This document shows positions 12,801-26,395 of a stretch of DNA of 64,000 bases, one piece after another (the stretch's first letter is position 1; each line of letters begins with the position of its first letter). Position numbers and translations under genes: made by a program. Source of the stretch: Anthostomella pinea (Eukaryota; Ascomycota; Sordariomycetes; Xylariales; Xylariaceae); assembly GCA_963556695.1 (NCBI GenBank), contig CAUWAG010000004.1, positions 1,674,001-1,738,000 of the forward strand. The letters run 5' to 3'. The notes beneath the pieces are model-generated. The model did not search any database and was not told the origin of the DNA. It saw only the letters and a program-made list of their open reading frames with translations.

Positions 12801-14565
12801 CGCTGGACTGCTCCCTTACCTTGATAAAGGGATAATTATAGAGCTGCTATCTCGGTCAGCGTCCCCCACGTACGTCGCAAAGGTCCCAGTCCTGCCGCGC
12901 GTCGTTGCACCCACGCCCGTAAGGCTGAGGTCAGCACCACACACACAGACGCATACACGCAGGACCCGGACAGCCAGCGGGTGAGCATCCAGACGAAGGG
13001 CAGATGGAGGGAGGGACGTTCACACCAACTTGCGGCGTAGTGCATGGATGCTACCACCCGTTCAGGGGTTGGACAGGACAAGGAGGGTGGGTAGAGCTAG
13101 GTATGAAGTGGGATCACGATGACTGATAGCCCGCAGGGTGGGTGACGCCGCAGACGTGCGTTTTGGTCTTCTTGACCACCCACTTATCTCAAGGCTCGGG
13201 GTCTAGGCCAGGAGATGCCAAGGTATGTATGGAAGTACTTACCTTAAAGTACGTGTGCATAAAGTACGAAGTACGACGGCGCGGGAGAGCGGGAGCGAGC
13301 GCACACCGCACACAGACACGGATTCACTGTCAGTTCATTGCCCTAGTCAGGGTGTCCAACGACTCAGATTTCATACTCCTGATGCTGGTGGGCTTCCTCC
13401 AACCCCGGGTTTCCCTTTGTCTTACGTATTTTCCACCTCCACTCCACCACCACACACACTGATAGTTGGTGGGCGGCGGGCTAATCTAACCCACGGCGCA
13501 GTGATGAAATTCAGAAAATCGGAGCATTAAGCTAGTGTATCAGAGTGTGAGGGTGTGGATGTGAGATTGGGTGACAAAGAGATCTGCACTCAGCGCTGCC
13601 GCTTCACTCTATCTTAAGTCAGGCAGTCTGGTAATAGTCTGCTTATGCTTCGAGGCAGACGCACAGAGTCAGACCGTTCCTGTTCGTATGACGACATGCG
13701 CCCTCGTTTGCGGAAAGCGAATCTTCAGACGAAACGCGGGCTGCAGTAGAGAGAAGCCTAAGTTTGATCGGGGGTCAAAGTCACACGCTGCCTGTAGCTT
13801 CCAATGATGCGGAGTGCATGGCGGGAGAATCGCAAATCTGGAATCTGGGTATCTGGACGTGAACCCAAACCGGGGCTTCGGACTCAGAGACGATGCTTGT
13901 AGCGGTAATCCATGAGCATGACCAAACTCTCTGCGGAGATTCAGGGGTCGGTGCGGGTCGATGTAGATTTCAAACTTTCCAAACAGATATCTAGCGATTG
14001 CCTAGCCAAAAGCCAAAAGTCAAAAGTCAAAAGCGCCTATCTCCAGGTCCGGGAGCGCCTCATTAAATGTGATCTATCTGATTATATCATGTACAATGAA
14101 ATTCGGGAGAAACCAAACACCAAAGCCAATGGCCCAGATTCCGGGCTCTAACTCTAACAAGTGAACCTCACCAGTGAAAGAGTTTCGAAAGTCTAGTCAG
14201 AAATAGAGGCAAAAGCAGCCAGCCCAAGACTCCAAGGTCCTACATTCATCGGCTCCCCAGGTATCACACATCATGATCCGGCCTGTTCCCCAGCGTCAGT
14301 CCAAACGCCCCGTAGCCCAGTGTCCGTACGTCAACGTACATCCTGAAAGAAGACATTGACCGTGGTAACTCCTCGTCTCTTCGTGTATATTATGTATGTT
14401 ATGTGTGTATCGTGTATGTTGTGTGTGCATCGTGTATGTGCTTGCGTTTCGTATGTAGCGGCCTCGCCACGACTCTAGAACTGTATACAACCGCCACGAT
14501 GGAAATGACCTGGAGCCAACACATAGAAAAGGAGATGAAGGAAGAATAAGCTGGTGATGTGCTTC
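9824..14565. other. Intergenic spacer upstream of the reductase, 4.7 kb
   Basis: It holds the reductase promoter (right after 9823) and the 3' flank of the CMR1-like gene. Many 60-210 codon frames exist on both strands, but none shows protein-family similarity or conserved-looking composition. An imperfect TGTGTAT-type repeat lies at about 14390-14450. Confidence 0.45.
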
Positions 14566-17500
14566 CTAGACATTGGTAGTGCTGAGCGCATCGACGTTCC
14601 AGTTGTTGGCCAGCGTGATCAGCTTCCGCCTGATGCCGTCGCCAAACCGGGAGCTGATGCTACTCCCAATCATCTTGATGGCGTACTCAAGGACCTCATT
14701 CGGTTTCTCCAGACTGGCAGCCGTGCCGTCCTGGTGGGTCAAGACGGGCACGCCGGTGTTGTGCCACAGGTAGTTGATCACGGCTTGGTCCTCCGGGGTG
14801 ACCTGATCGATGGCGACGGGGCTTCCCGCATCGCGCTTCTGGAAGTTGGGATCCAGCCGCGAGATGCTGTCGGTCCAGAGGATGAGCGTTGTTCGGTAGA
14901 GCGCCGCACTCCACCAGCTGGGACGGCGGTCGCCGGCCATCGAACGCAGTAGGCGGCACACCTGGCCGCAGCGGAAGATGGCCTCCTCGCGCTGGTAGAT
15001 GCACCGCTTGTGCCGGAGCGACAGCTCCCAGTATGACGGGCCGTCGAAGCCCTCTCGCCTTGCCAGCTTCTCGATCTCGGGGAAGTTGGTGACGGCGTTG
15101 AGGGAGATCAGGTGGTATAGAACCAGGTTGGTCTTGCTTATGGGACAAATGGGGTTCGCCTTGCAATAGGTGATGCTGAGCTCGTACCACTTCTGCAGGA
15201 GTGCCTGAACCTCCACCAGGCGCTCCTGGGTGGAATCCTTCGTCACCGTTCTTGCGCCGGTGCGGCGTGCGCTCAGGACGTCAGAGAAGCACGAGAGCAT
15301 CTGGCGTAGGTGGCACAAGAGCGTCTGCAAGGGGTGCAACAACAACCTCAGTTCATGGGGTGTCAGTTCGCCGTGCGCCTGTCTCCTTTGCAAGTTGTCG
15401 TGGAGGAAGCCTTGGAACAAATCATAGAGCGATGGCGTCAGTGCAGGCGCAGTGGTGAGCAGCTGCGGGCTGACATTCACACAGCCGTAGACGTTTTGCA
15501 TCGTGGCGACCCATTGCTGCGCGTTGGTTGACAGCCAACACAGCTCGGAGGCGGGTAAAGGAGCGCACAGGTCGCTGATGGAGAGCATGGGGGCTATATC
15601 GTGGAATAAGCTGAGCTCTTGGTCGACCAGGACCCAGTTATACGCCAGTCTGACCATGAAGTCAGCATTCCGCGTCAAGTATTGGCCGTAGCACAGCGAC
15701 AGATGAGACATACCTGTTCTGTGTCTCCCGCTGCAGCCACGCCCGCCATTGCAGCTCGGCATTGGTCGAGCTGTTGAATGAAGGGATCATCGAGGCCTGG
15801 GACTCGAACATCCCCGCATGTCTCAACATCTGCGCCGCACTTGGTCAACATCGACGTCCTTAACAGTTCTTAGGACTTCAAATGGATATGGAGGGAGCCT
15901 TACCGAGAGGTACATCCCACGCTGGCCCATTGCAATGTCCATGAGCCACTTGTCACCACTCCAGGCGCCCAGGAGTGTGAAGAGCAGGGCGCATCGGAGA
16001 GCTGTCGGATCAGCGCACATCTCGACATCCTTCTCAATAATGTCGAACAGTGAGATGCGGCAGGTCTCAATCAAGCCCGCGGCAAGAGCCCGAGCCTCTG
16101 CTGTCGGTATCGCCGAGGCTCCTTGCGCGACCATAAGTAGGACTAGGAGTGTTGCGGCCTGGTTGTTTTCGAGCATTTCATTTGGGTCCACACTGCCGGT
16201 CGAGACTAGGGAGTAGAAGAACGACAGGTTCCGGACGTAGCTCCGCAGGAAGTATTCCAAAATATTTGACGGTGGGAGGACGAGGAACGTAAGAAGGTCG
16301 GGGCTGGCGTAGCGCTTGTTGCGGCTATGGACACCGCCGCCATGGATCTCAAGGGCCTTGTGCAGAAAGGTCTGGGTGATGGCGAGCATCTTGTCGCGGG
16401 TCCGAGTGGTGATGGTCACTACGGAAGCCAGATCGGCAGCATCCCAGTCCACCTGCTCGAGATATTGCTCCAGAGTGTGCCAGGTTCCTTCGTGCTTCGA
16501 CTTCTGTTCCAGGCATTCCAGGTGCACAATGGCTGTCCGTGGACATGTGCCCGAGTACATGGGGGGGTTGCACCGAGCGAGGGGCCAAGCAGCTTCGGCG
16601 GCGATGACGACCTCGAACTCAGGGATCATGGTGTCTGATGGGGCATTCAAAGCCATGTTCGCCGGTTTTACGGCAGGTTCGAACTCGACATTGGACGTTA
16701 TGCTAGTGCTTCTTGTGTAGATCGATCCGGAAGACGAGTTGACCTGCTCCGACTTTGATGGTGACCTGGACCCGGAAGACGAGGTGACATGCTCTGGGTT
16801 TGACGATGACATGTCGCTGAGCTCTGGGAATGCGGTAATTGACAAATCAGCTGGCACCAGTGGCATGTTGCCCGAGTACATGTCGAAGTCGAGAGGATAG
16901 TCTGACCAGAGGAACAATTCCTGGTAGTTATGGTCATGTGGCATAAAATCTGCTCCATGCTGGACGAACTCGTCGACGAAGTTGTCTATCCTCGTATGCG
17001 GAGACGGGTAGTCTTCAGAACTTATATTGGAGCTGCAAGGGGAGTTCTTCTTGAGCCGACTTTCATGTTGTGGTATACTCGGATCCAGCGTCATGCCAAC
17101 TTCAGGGGATATCGGCGCCTTGATCGGTTGGTCTGAACTAGCTGCAGTCTGGTCTATGTCCATGAACGCAGGGTTGACCGTTGAGGGTGGTGATGCTAGC
17201 TTGGGTAAGGATACCGAATTGTTGATTGTGCCATGTGCCTGGGCAGCACGCATGGCAGCTTTCGAAGACCGTCGTGCGAAGCGCGCAGCGCATTGGAGAC
17301 CTTTGTCCTTGCACCGCGCACACGGGACACCTTTATCACACCCCGTCTTCGCTTGAGCACAGTTCTGGCAAGCAATGGGAGTCCGCCCGGCGACGGTGGG
17401 AACACCGCCAGGTCGCGGTTCCATGGGATCTCTTGCTTCGTGATATGTTGAGTGATGTCTTTGGAGTAGATCCCTGTAGAGTCCCAAGTCAGCGAGAGAG

Positions 17501-17717
17501 TACACGGCTGGGATAGGTGAGATTGTCTCTACCTTCGAGCGAAGGAAAGCTGGCAAGCGCTACAGCGATGTGGTTTCACGTTGGTATCTGAAGTATGGGT
17601 GTCAGTCTGGCCGCAATATGAGCATAATCAGCTGGGCAACTCACGGCTGGGTATATGCCTCTCCAAATGTTCTTTCCGCGTGAAGCTCTTCCCGCAATAT
17701 GCGCAGTACACCACCAT
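14566..17717 (-). CDS. CMR1: CMR1/PIG1-type melanin transcription factor (two C2H2 fingers + Zn2Cys6 + fungal TF domain)
   Basis: Five exons on the minus strand: 17645-17717, 17533-17587, 15904-17473, 15714-15829 and 14566-15649, with introns of 57, 59, 74 and 64 bp. The joined frame is open for 965 aa. The first two tiny exons encode C2H2 finger 1 (C5, C8, H21, H25) and most of finger 2 (C33, C36, H49, H54); exon 3 opens with the end of finger 2 and the Zn2Cys6 cluster (C78 to C104). A long helical fungal-specific regulatory region follows. The C-terminus has the HQDGT...FGDGIRRKL..L.NNW block typical of this family. Finger order and length match Cmr1/Pig1, activators of DHN-melanin genes in Colletotrichum and Magnaporthe. 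Paralogues with this layout exist, so the symbol rests partly on the reductase next door. The ATG at 17717 is the first after an in-frame stop. Confidence 0.88.
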
Positions 17718-20700
17718 ATTGGCAAGCAGGATGAGGTTGACTGAATGTGTCGTCCTTGCGAGTAGCTCTCACATCAGTGCTTGGGAACCTTCTTGAGGCA
17801 GTGGTCAAAGATACGCCGACCAGACACACGTTTTGAAATGCTCGTTTGGTTTCGAAAAGAGAGAGCAACGATCTGAAGGCGACCACGTAGAGGAAGAAGT
17901 ACGACCAGGGGCCTTGAATGGTTTATTAAGTGTATGGGGTAGGAGACGGGGCAGGTCGATGCTGCCACCAGTAGGTCATTTCTAATAAGACAAGATAACA
18001 GCGCCAAGAGGTGACAGTATGCAAGATCAAACAAGCATGCATGAGCCGGGAACTGGGTTTCTAAGTATGGCTGCGCAGGTTGCTGTTATCGGAACGCTTA
18101 GCAAGACAATCATCGAGGCAGAGCATACTCGTGTGGACAAGGCAGCGCCAGCTCCTTATCAGCACAGTCGCATCGCACCAAGCTTGGGAATTCGGGACGA
18201 GGGTCGACCGTCAGTCAAGCAGGTCACTATGCGGGTATCTCAGACATGTGGGAGGCATAGGCGACAACGCACTGCTCGGCCTAGCTCAGACAATCCAGTC
18301 GCCATGATGTACATAATCGGTACAACTCACGCCTGCTCGACCAGGGCCCCTGCGCCTCGGCGACGAGGACGTGTGGCAGCAAGACCACTGGGCGTTCGAC
18401 TACTCCCACAGAAGGAGCTGCACGAACCTTGAAGCGGGTAACTAACACCTTGGACGAGGCGATGAGATCCTCAGCTAGGACCGTGCAGACCTCTAGGTTT
18501 GCATAAAGCTATTTAGAGCAACCCAGTCTCTACCAAAACACTATACCAAAGTGGAAACCACGGGGAGCAAAACGGTGTGTTGGTACCTTTCGAGTCTCTG
18601 AGGCACCGGCGCGAACTCTCTCGACGACACCCTCAGCCCAAGGCTGAACCATGTTAACAGCGATGATGCTGATGATAATGGCGGTGGAGATGACTGTTAG
18701 GCGGTACTTTACCGCTGATACTCGATTACAAGGTGATAATCAAAGTGATGATTGCGAGACATGAGAAACCTGGGGGCCCAGAACTCGACTGCCCATCATC
18801 GAGGCCGGTGTCGGATGTGTTCCTCGCAATGGTCCTGCACGGTAATGACAAAAGGGGGTGTAGAGCAGCGAGGCGGAAGAGAAGACGCAGCATACATACC
18901 AGGCTGTTGCTGTCATCGACCTGGCCGTCAGCATATCGAGCATCGTAAGCGAGATAGCGAGCCATGTGCAGGCAGTATTAGGTGAGGATGACAGAGAGGC
19001 TGATAGTACCCTAAGGTAGTACCCCAGGATACGACCCCACGGCCCTCGGAGGCTCGACCGCCGCTATTGGATTTCCCTGGCTGCCGAAGTGTGGTGCTGC
19101 GGGTAGCTTATGCTGCAGGGTTTTTCTTCTACCGAGACTTGCATAGATCTGCAGGTCTGGGCCGAGAATAATCAAGCCCCCGGCGTGGCCGTAAGCCGCC
19201 ACTAAACCAGCTGGTCGGGGCGCAACCTTGTATTGTTCCTCTATTCGATGGTCGGCGTTTACCCCTTGTAGAGGTGTCATGGAGATAGAGAGGTACATAA
19301 GGTAGGTATGTACCTAGTCGATGCTTACATACTCATCTCTATGCACTGTTACATCCCGCCTTCAAGTTTGGCCTTCGTCGATGTCAACGACTATATAGTC
19401 TACGTTATATAATGTATATATTATAGTGCGTGCATAGTGTATATCCTGCTAATTACAGAAGGGGCTATCGTAACAACCTTCAAACCGAGGTCTAAGGTTC
19501 AGTTGAGGCGACTAACAACGTTTGGGCTCGTGCATGGCTTCCCTAGCCCTCCACACTTGTTGGAGACATGAAGAGATGTGGAGGTGCGGAGAACTTTCGA
19601 CATGACCCAGACAATGGGATTTGTGGCTTCGAAGACTAGGTCGTCGGGGAACTAAATGATTGTATTCGGGCGAGATGGCCTCAAGGTCATGACACAGATG
19701 TTTGTTATCTATCCTATTGTTGGGCCGCTTCCTTCGTGGGATTAGTGTCTAACGTCATTCACTCCACGGCGAGCAGTTTCTCTATTCTCGTGCTGTGCAT
19801 CACATGTGCGACTGGAATAAGCAATATTTAGTTTGAGAGTGGCACCAGCTCGCGCGTTCGTTACCCTTGACCTAGAGTTCGTACTGCGCGACTCCATCTG
19901 ATAGCCTATAGAGCCGCAGTTGATGCAGACTATGCTCGCGATCATGACAATGCAAATGCATGCAGAGATGAAGCCCGTGCCCATCCTGATGACATGGGAC
20001 GGACTGTAATGCCGCTTGGCTGGGCGTCTTGCGTCCACGAGATTCCATGCGTCCCGACCTGATGGTACATTAGCGGCCAGTGGACCGACGGTCAACCATC
20101 AACCGTCAACGTCCCGCAGCAGGAATTCAGACATCGGCAATGGAAAGCATTCCAGCTGACGCCTTTATCTCAACTGATAGCTATGCCGATGTGCCTATAA
20201 GTTACTCACGAGAGCCGGGCCAGCAGAGCACCGGGAGTCTCACGGCCGAACCTGCCGCATGTCTATGATTGTGAGACCCTTCTCGAAGGCCAATGGCACT
20301 CTGCGCATAGTCCCGAACGGGCAACCCAGGCCCAAAGCAGTAAGTAGCAGGGGTAAGGGGGTAGTTTCTATAGCTGAACAAGTAACGGCCCGAGCACTAC
20401 TAGATTCCTCGCCGTGCTAGGGCCTCTGTGATGTGCTGGTTGGTGTGCTTGCCTAACGTTTAGTCGCCTAACCTAGTTCCCGCCCAGGGGTATAGGTAGA
20501 TTCGGCCGCCTGCTTCTATGATCGTCACTACATGTAGGCAAATATCCCGAAGGGTCTTTTGGTCGAGGTACACCAACCATATTAGACTTCGCATCCGTGT
20601 CTCAGATCGGGATCTTTCCGCTTGCGTGGCTCGAGGCATGTTCCTGTCACCGCCGTTGGAAACTACTATTAGTGTCTGTCTATGTTTATCCATGCTTCTT

Positions 20701-23700
20701 TGGCTGTCTGGCGCCAGCGCCCCGGGTCTTATAGGCTCTAGTGACGGTCCGAGAGCCATTGTGCGGAACTGGTAAGCTGAGCGCTTCGGGTCATCCGCTG
20801 CTGAGTGACCCGAAAGTGACAGCAGCAGACTGTCTGCCGTCGACGAGGCAGTGTCTTGCGGTGCAACATGCTTCCTTGTGTCGCCGTGCCGCGTGCGTCT
20901 CAGGTGCGGCAACCTTGGTTTTCGCTGATGTTAGCTGATCAACTACCTATGTTACAGCGCCGACGTGCCCGCAGTAGCTGATTCTCGTGACGTGGCGGTG
21001 AGCCTGCTGATGATTAATGACTTGATGTGGCTTTAGGCGTTTGCGTGGCTTGTACTACGGATAGCTACTGTTATACTCTATTCCTCTCGCCATCCACGGC
21101 GCTCAGCCCTCAACTCTCGTTGATTCAGCCAGCGGCTTCGGACACGAGCTGTGACGCTTGGAGTTCCTTTAATCATTGTGTCGACATGACCCAAGACGCA
21201 ATCAGCCGCCAGATGCAAGCGGAGGCGTACGCCACATGTCCAGCGTATGGGTACCCTTTCCATGGCACAAGGTTCAACGGCCGCCATGTCGCCATGTAGA
21301 TACCATGGGATACGCCATCTATCGTCTCATCCATTGGTTCCAGGGGAAGACGAGGCGTCCACGGCTTCGAGGACCGAGCTGCCCTCGCTTCAGGTACCTA
21401 CCTGGCTGCGGAAAGTAACCTTATAATCTCCAGGATGGTAGATCCAGATCTGGCAGGTATCGCGCCATTGGATCTGAGTTTCGCCTCAAGTGGTGATTCT
21501 TCGATTATAGGTAGAAGCCGAGTATCGTTCGACTCCTTTCCCATATGTGAATCTCCTCATTGTGCCTTCCACTAGGCCATCCGGGGTCTTGACGCGCAAA
21601 GCATGCATGTGAGTCTGACGCCGCCGTGGAGCTGATACGAGCCAGTATCACCTACGACCTCTCAGCTCGAGCACCATGCAGTGACACGCGCCTGACAGTG
21701 GGGGCATGGGCGGCAGTTGGATGGAATTATTTACCTGGGTATGTTGGAGTAGTTCTACGCAGATCGAAGGACCACCACATCAGCTTGCGCACCTTCGCAA
21801 ATCAGCTCTGCGGGAGAGAGATGCCTCGAGCATATTACGAATCTCGCCTCAGCGTTGCATTCGGTGCCATGCAGTGTGACACGAGCCGATAACCTCGTGG
21901 GGCGCCCTTTGCGATGATTCTCCGGAAGCCACAACCACTTGTTCGGTCCCGAAGCTGACCCTCCAAAGCGAAGAGCAGGCACTGCATATCTATCTGCTGG
22001 CCTTAGGGTGGCCGCAGACACGTGGATTTCCCTCACAGCAGAGAACACCGCAAAAATCCATGACCGCTTCATTAAGGGTCTGGTAGTATTCCGTGTTCCC
22101 CTATCGGATCGTGGAATCCCGCTACCGGCCGAAGGCGCTCGACCACCTTGATTTTCGTTGGGTTCTGCATATTAATCGTGTGCGGCTGCCAATGGCTCGC
22201 CGCCGGGCTGTATTCCGCTGTGGGCTATTCAAGCCATACCGTAATGCATGGTGATGATACTAGAGGTATCAGCAGCAGCCCGACTAGCTGAAATTCATGA
22301 CTGCCGAGCCAGGGAAGTTCTTGCGAGTCCTAGATCCATTCATACAGCTCTCCTGGACCATCATCTCCAAGAGCCATGTTCCCAGTCCTTGCCTGCAGCC
22401 TTCGGTATGCGTGCTCTCCTAACCTCATGAGACCGTTGGATTAACTCGCCTATTTTCGGGATCCTGAATGCAGTGAAATGACGCACAGGACTGCGCCTCT
22501 GAGGCGCCGGCATACAGGGTTTCGGTAGGGCTGATGGAACGTTCTCCTTGATGCCCCATGTGCCAGCCTAGCATCTCAAGATAGAAGTTCATGCACGACC
22601 ATAGAGAATGAGAGCTGCCTCGATCCTTCTGGACTTAGGGGCTGTGAGATATCGTGCGGGAACTCTGGGTTGGTGTTGCAGAGCTTCATATGTGCCTGCT
22701 CGTCGGGGCTTTGATACTCGAATCACCGTTCGCCGATACAGAGCGAGTCGCTCGGGGCCCACAATCCCTTCCCTCGCGACCCAGGGAGACTGGCTAGACT
22801 CGGCCGTGGTGATCTGCCTGGCCGGGCTTCGGACTTCGACGGACGACCTACCCCGGATCCCCAACGCAGGTAGAGAGGATTAGCCGCAAGGTGCGCACAT
22901 ACCGGGCATGCAACTCACGTTTATCATGTCTTCACCAATGGAATCATCAAGGCTTTACACCACACGTGTTTCCTTGAGTATCGTTGGCCGGGGTGGCGAC
23001 GCACTGATTCCGCTGACAGAGGACACCGGACTGCGAGCCAGACTCTACCGGCACAGCGATATCGATGTCAACATCGTGACACCTTCGGGCGGAAGACCTC
23101 GTCGTCACCACGGGATCGATGGTACCCTGATTATATGCTTGAAACGGGTGTTCGTCGGCGCATAATCAGGCATAGGCCTCCGTATGGGGTTGTCAGCCTT
23201 AGGCAGAAGCTGGATCGAAACCGTTGCCAGTTGCTTGCGAGTGTTACCTATATCAAGACAACGAAGATACCAGATGGGAAACCAATGCTCTCGTGAATGT
23301 CAATCCATATCCCACTCTGTGCCTTACATAACAACATGTCTAGTGAGACACAATCATGGCCGGGCCGCGGATGAGAGACATGCGCTTCTTCATCGACCAC
23401 CGAGACATGCGGTCCCATCTGGACTCCTAGGCACAGCATCGGTGCCGACTATGTCCGTCGTGGGATTGTGTCCGCCGACCACCGATGTGGATGTCCTATG
23501 GCAGCTGGCATTGACTGGGCCAGCCGAGCGACTACGTGTGGGTTCGTTGAAGGGCGTCTCAGTCGTTGTCCCCCTGACGGACATTGCTAGCACCGAGCAG
23601 ACATCACCAGCTTGGTGAGGCAAATCTGTTTGCTGTTGGGCCTCATAGAAACACCGGTTGTCGGTACTCCAGGGAGAGGCTCGTGCTTGACTAGGCGATG

Positions 23701-26395
23701 TATAATTTAGCTGAGCTCTACGGATCGTCCTGGTGCATTCCAATGGTAGGAGGGGTGGTATTCGGTTCACGGACGTCGCGTCTTCGGCGGACTGTATGAC
23801 TATTGGAGTCAGCCGCTGCTAGTCGGTAATGAGCACGGTGACTTCGGTCCCGAGATTTCTTGTTGTTGTAGATTTTAACGTCGGGGGGATGAAACCTTGA
23901 AAGGATGATCAACCTAGGTGAACTTCGCGTTGTCACGAAGCCTGGTCCGAAGTGACCAGTCTCGCACATGTAGACACCAATGTCCTCCTTCTGGGCTACA
24001 AGAATTTTGCTGGAAGATAAAGGACGAGGTCAAGGAGGATGAGGCATATACAGGTTACCATAATACGTCAGTTCAACCCCGCGCCGTATGTTTGCTGCAT
24101 GTTGGCAACCGTTCTTGACGAAGGGACCAGTGAGAGCGTGAAAGACTCATGCAAGTATCAGTCTGAAACCGGTGGCATAAGTTGTACGCGTACACGCTCA
24201 ACGTCATGTCTAGCATCCGACCAATGTCCATAGAAGTGAGTTCCGCTTGGAGCCTTGAAAATTGGGTATTTAGGCTCATTGTACCGACGGGACTTGCCGC
24301 TTGTCGTGTTCACCACACACCAGAAGTCCCAGCAAACAGGTATGAAGCTGGTGTCATATGTTTTTGGACATCGTCCATCACGATGACGGACAAGTAGTGT
24401 GGGTTTGGACGGCAAATCAAGGGGTGCATGGGGAGCCGAAGCTGCGAACTCCTGCTGGTTTACCGGCTCCGAGACACTTGCTGTGGATAGGACTATGCAG
24501 TCCATGTCCCTCAAGGCTATTCTTTCCATGTGTTTCATGCAGTTCAAGCAGGAACGTCGCGGCCACCGGCATACGCGGCCCTTTACCTGCAAGGGGACCA
24601 CTAGATTAAGCCCAAGTGGTTAATGATATGTTATATGATATTGTACGAGGCGTATGCTGAGCCGAAGAGGCCGGCCTGGCTCCTGACTAGAGCATATAAA
24701 AGCCATTTCCTGCTTTTACTATAAAGTCCTCCGCTGCTTGTCCCTGCCCCACGTCCGTCTGATCCTAGGATCCCGTCCCGTCACGGAACATCTTCGACAA
24801 CCTCCAGGATATCACTGTACGGTTACAAGGAAAGAACGGCTCGAATCATACGGATTTCGGTTTTCAGCTTTCACGATACCCGATTCGAAGAGGTCGACGA
24901 TTCATGGGGGGTTCCAAGACCGCAAGAGACGTAGTGTGTCCATATGGATCACGGAAGGAAGGAGACCACATCGGTTGGAAGAAGGTCGACATAGGATATT
25001 GCGGACTCACGGCCTTGCTCCCCGCCACGACTAACACTACCATCATTCACGGCCAGGAAGAGCGCTCTACCTTCCGGAGTTCGACTTGACGATATCAAAA
25101 GGCAATATTCTGCACGAAACAGTTGGAAAGAAATAGGAGGTTGAGATGATGATTCGGTCCCGGTACGCCCGCGACTGAGTCTCTCAGAGCATGAGGTGTA
25201 TCAGCTATTTGGAAGGCCACAACGACGATGTCAGCTCTATGACACGGTGAACGGCACGAAGACATACCACGGGACACTCGAACGGTACACATGGACCAGC
25301 ATATTAATACCGAAAACGAGCTAGAATATCACACGGACCCAAAATCTTCGCAACGACGAACACTGATCGACTCAAAGGCTCGAGAGCAGCGACCTGACTC
25401 GACCACTTCCCATATCAGCGGGTATCACTTACCACATTACCCAAGTACAGTTGCGTGGATTTGCAATGTGCAGAACAGGGTGAAGCAACCCGTCACCGCA
25501 GTTGCCGGACCCTCACGATAGTATAAGCCACCAAGAAAACCTCTTCTCTCGAACCGTCGCCAACCTCGATGGACTACCCCCTCCTATTCAACATCAGCAT
25601 ACGACACACTATCTGCGCGCCCCAAGCAAGGGACCACAACATAACATAGGTCCCAAGTCGCCATCCCAGGGGTATCGGAAAGGATCAGGATTCGGTAGCC
25701 GTAGTCCCGTCCAGGAGCAATCGTGTCCAGAGAACAACACCACTCTCGTTATCCACCCCAGCATGCTCAAAGCAAGTCTCTGGTAGGAATCCAGCAGCAT
25801 ATGATATCTAGAACAACCTTTGTACCCAGAGACCCCACGGGTATGACACAATAGACGAAATAGCACCAAGTAGCAGCCTCAGTTCAGGGTCACCTGTGTC
25901 TAGGCCAGAACCCCATGCTCCCCATCTCGTGACAGAACCACGTTTGGAAGAACCACAGCAGCCGAAGGACCTCACCTCACGACCAATCCTGACATGGTTG
26001 CCAGCGCAGGTATAAGAAAGGTAGTAAGTATGCGAGCACGAGCGCGGGTCTGGGAATGGTCCCAGTGGGAGGTAGCAAGATGTTCGACATCGCATCCAAC
26101 GGCCAGCAGGCTACCCAGGAGGAAGCAGCATCTTGCGCGTGCGATCTGTAGAAACATCATTCATCTGAAACAAGTTGGGCTCAACTCCTGTCGTCGGGTT
26201 GACGACAATGATCAACCGAGTTATAAAATAGCTCCGGCCTCTGCATGAATGTCATCTATAAGGCTGAGGAGCGGAATGCCATCCACACCCTACACTTCCC
26301 ACTTGACATTGTAGACGCTCGAACGCCCGTACATATACCACATGCATCTGGCACTATGATGTTCCAGCACTAGGCCCGCCCATCTCTCTATGAAT
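17718..26395. other. Gene desert, 8.7 kb
   Basis: No supportable gene. There are many 60-150 codon frames on both strands at ordinary GC content. The best-looking ones (22908-23165 plus, 85 codons; 23184-23618 plus; 20460-20912 minus) match no family I know and have no introns linking them. A good TATATAAAAG box lies at about 24693 on the plus strand, without an obvious gene after it. The tract just left of 17718-18034 is the CMR1-like promoter. Confidence 0.45.

Noticed and set aside
24693..25089. Gene driven by the TATATAAAAG box, encoding the 61-codon ORF at 24904
   Set aside because: The box is good, but the ORF is short, has no family resemblance and no extending exon was found.
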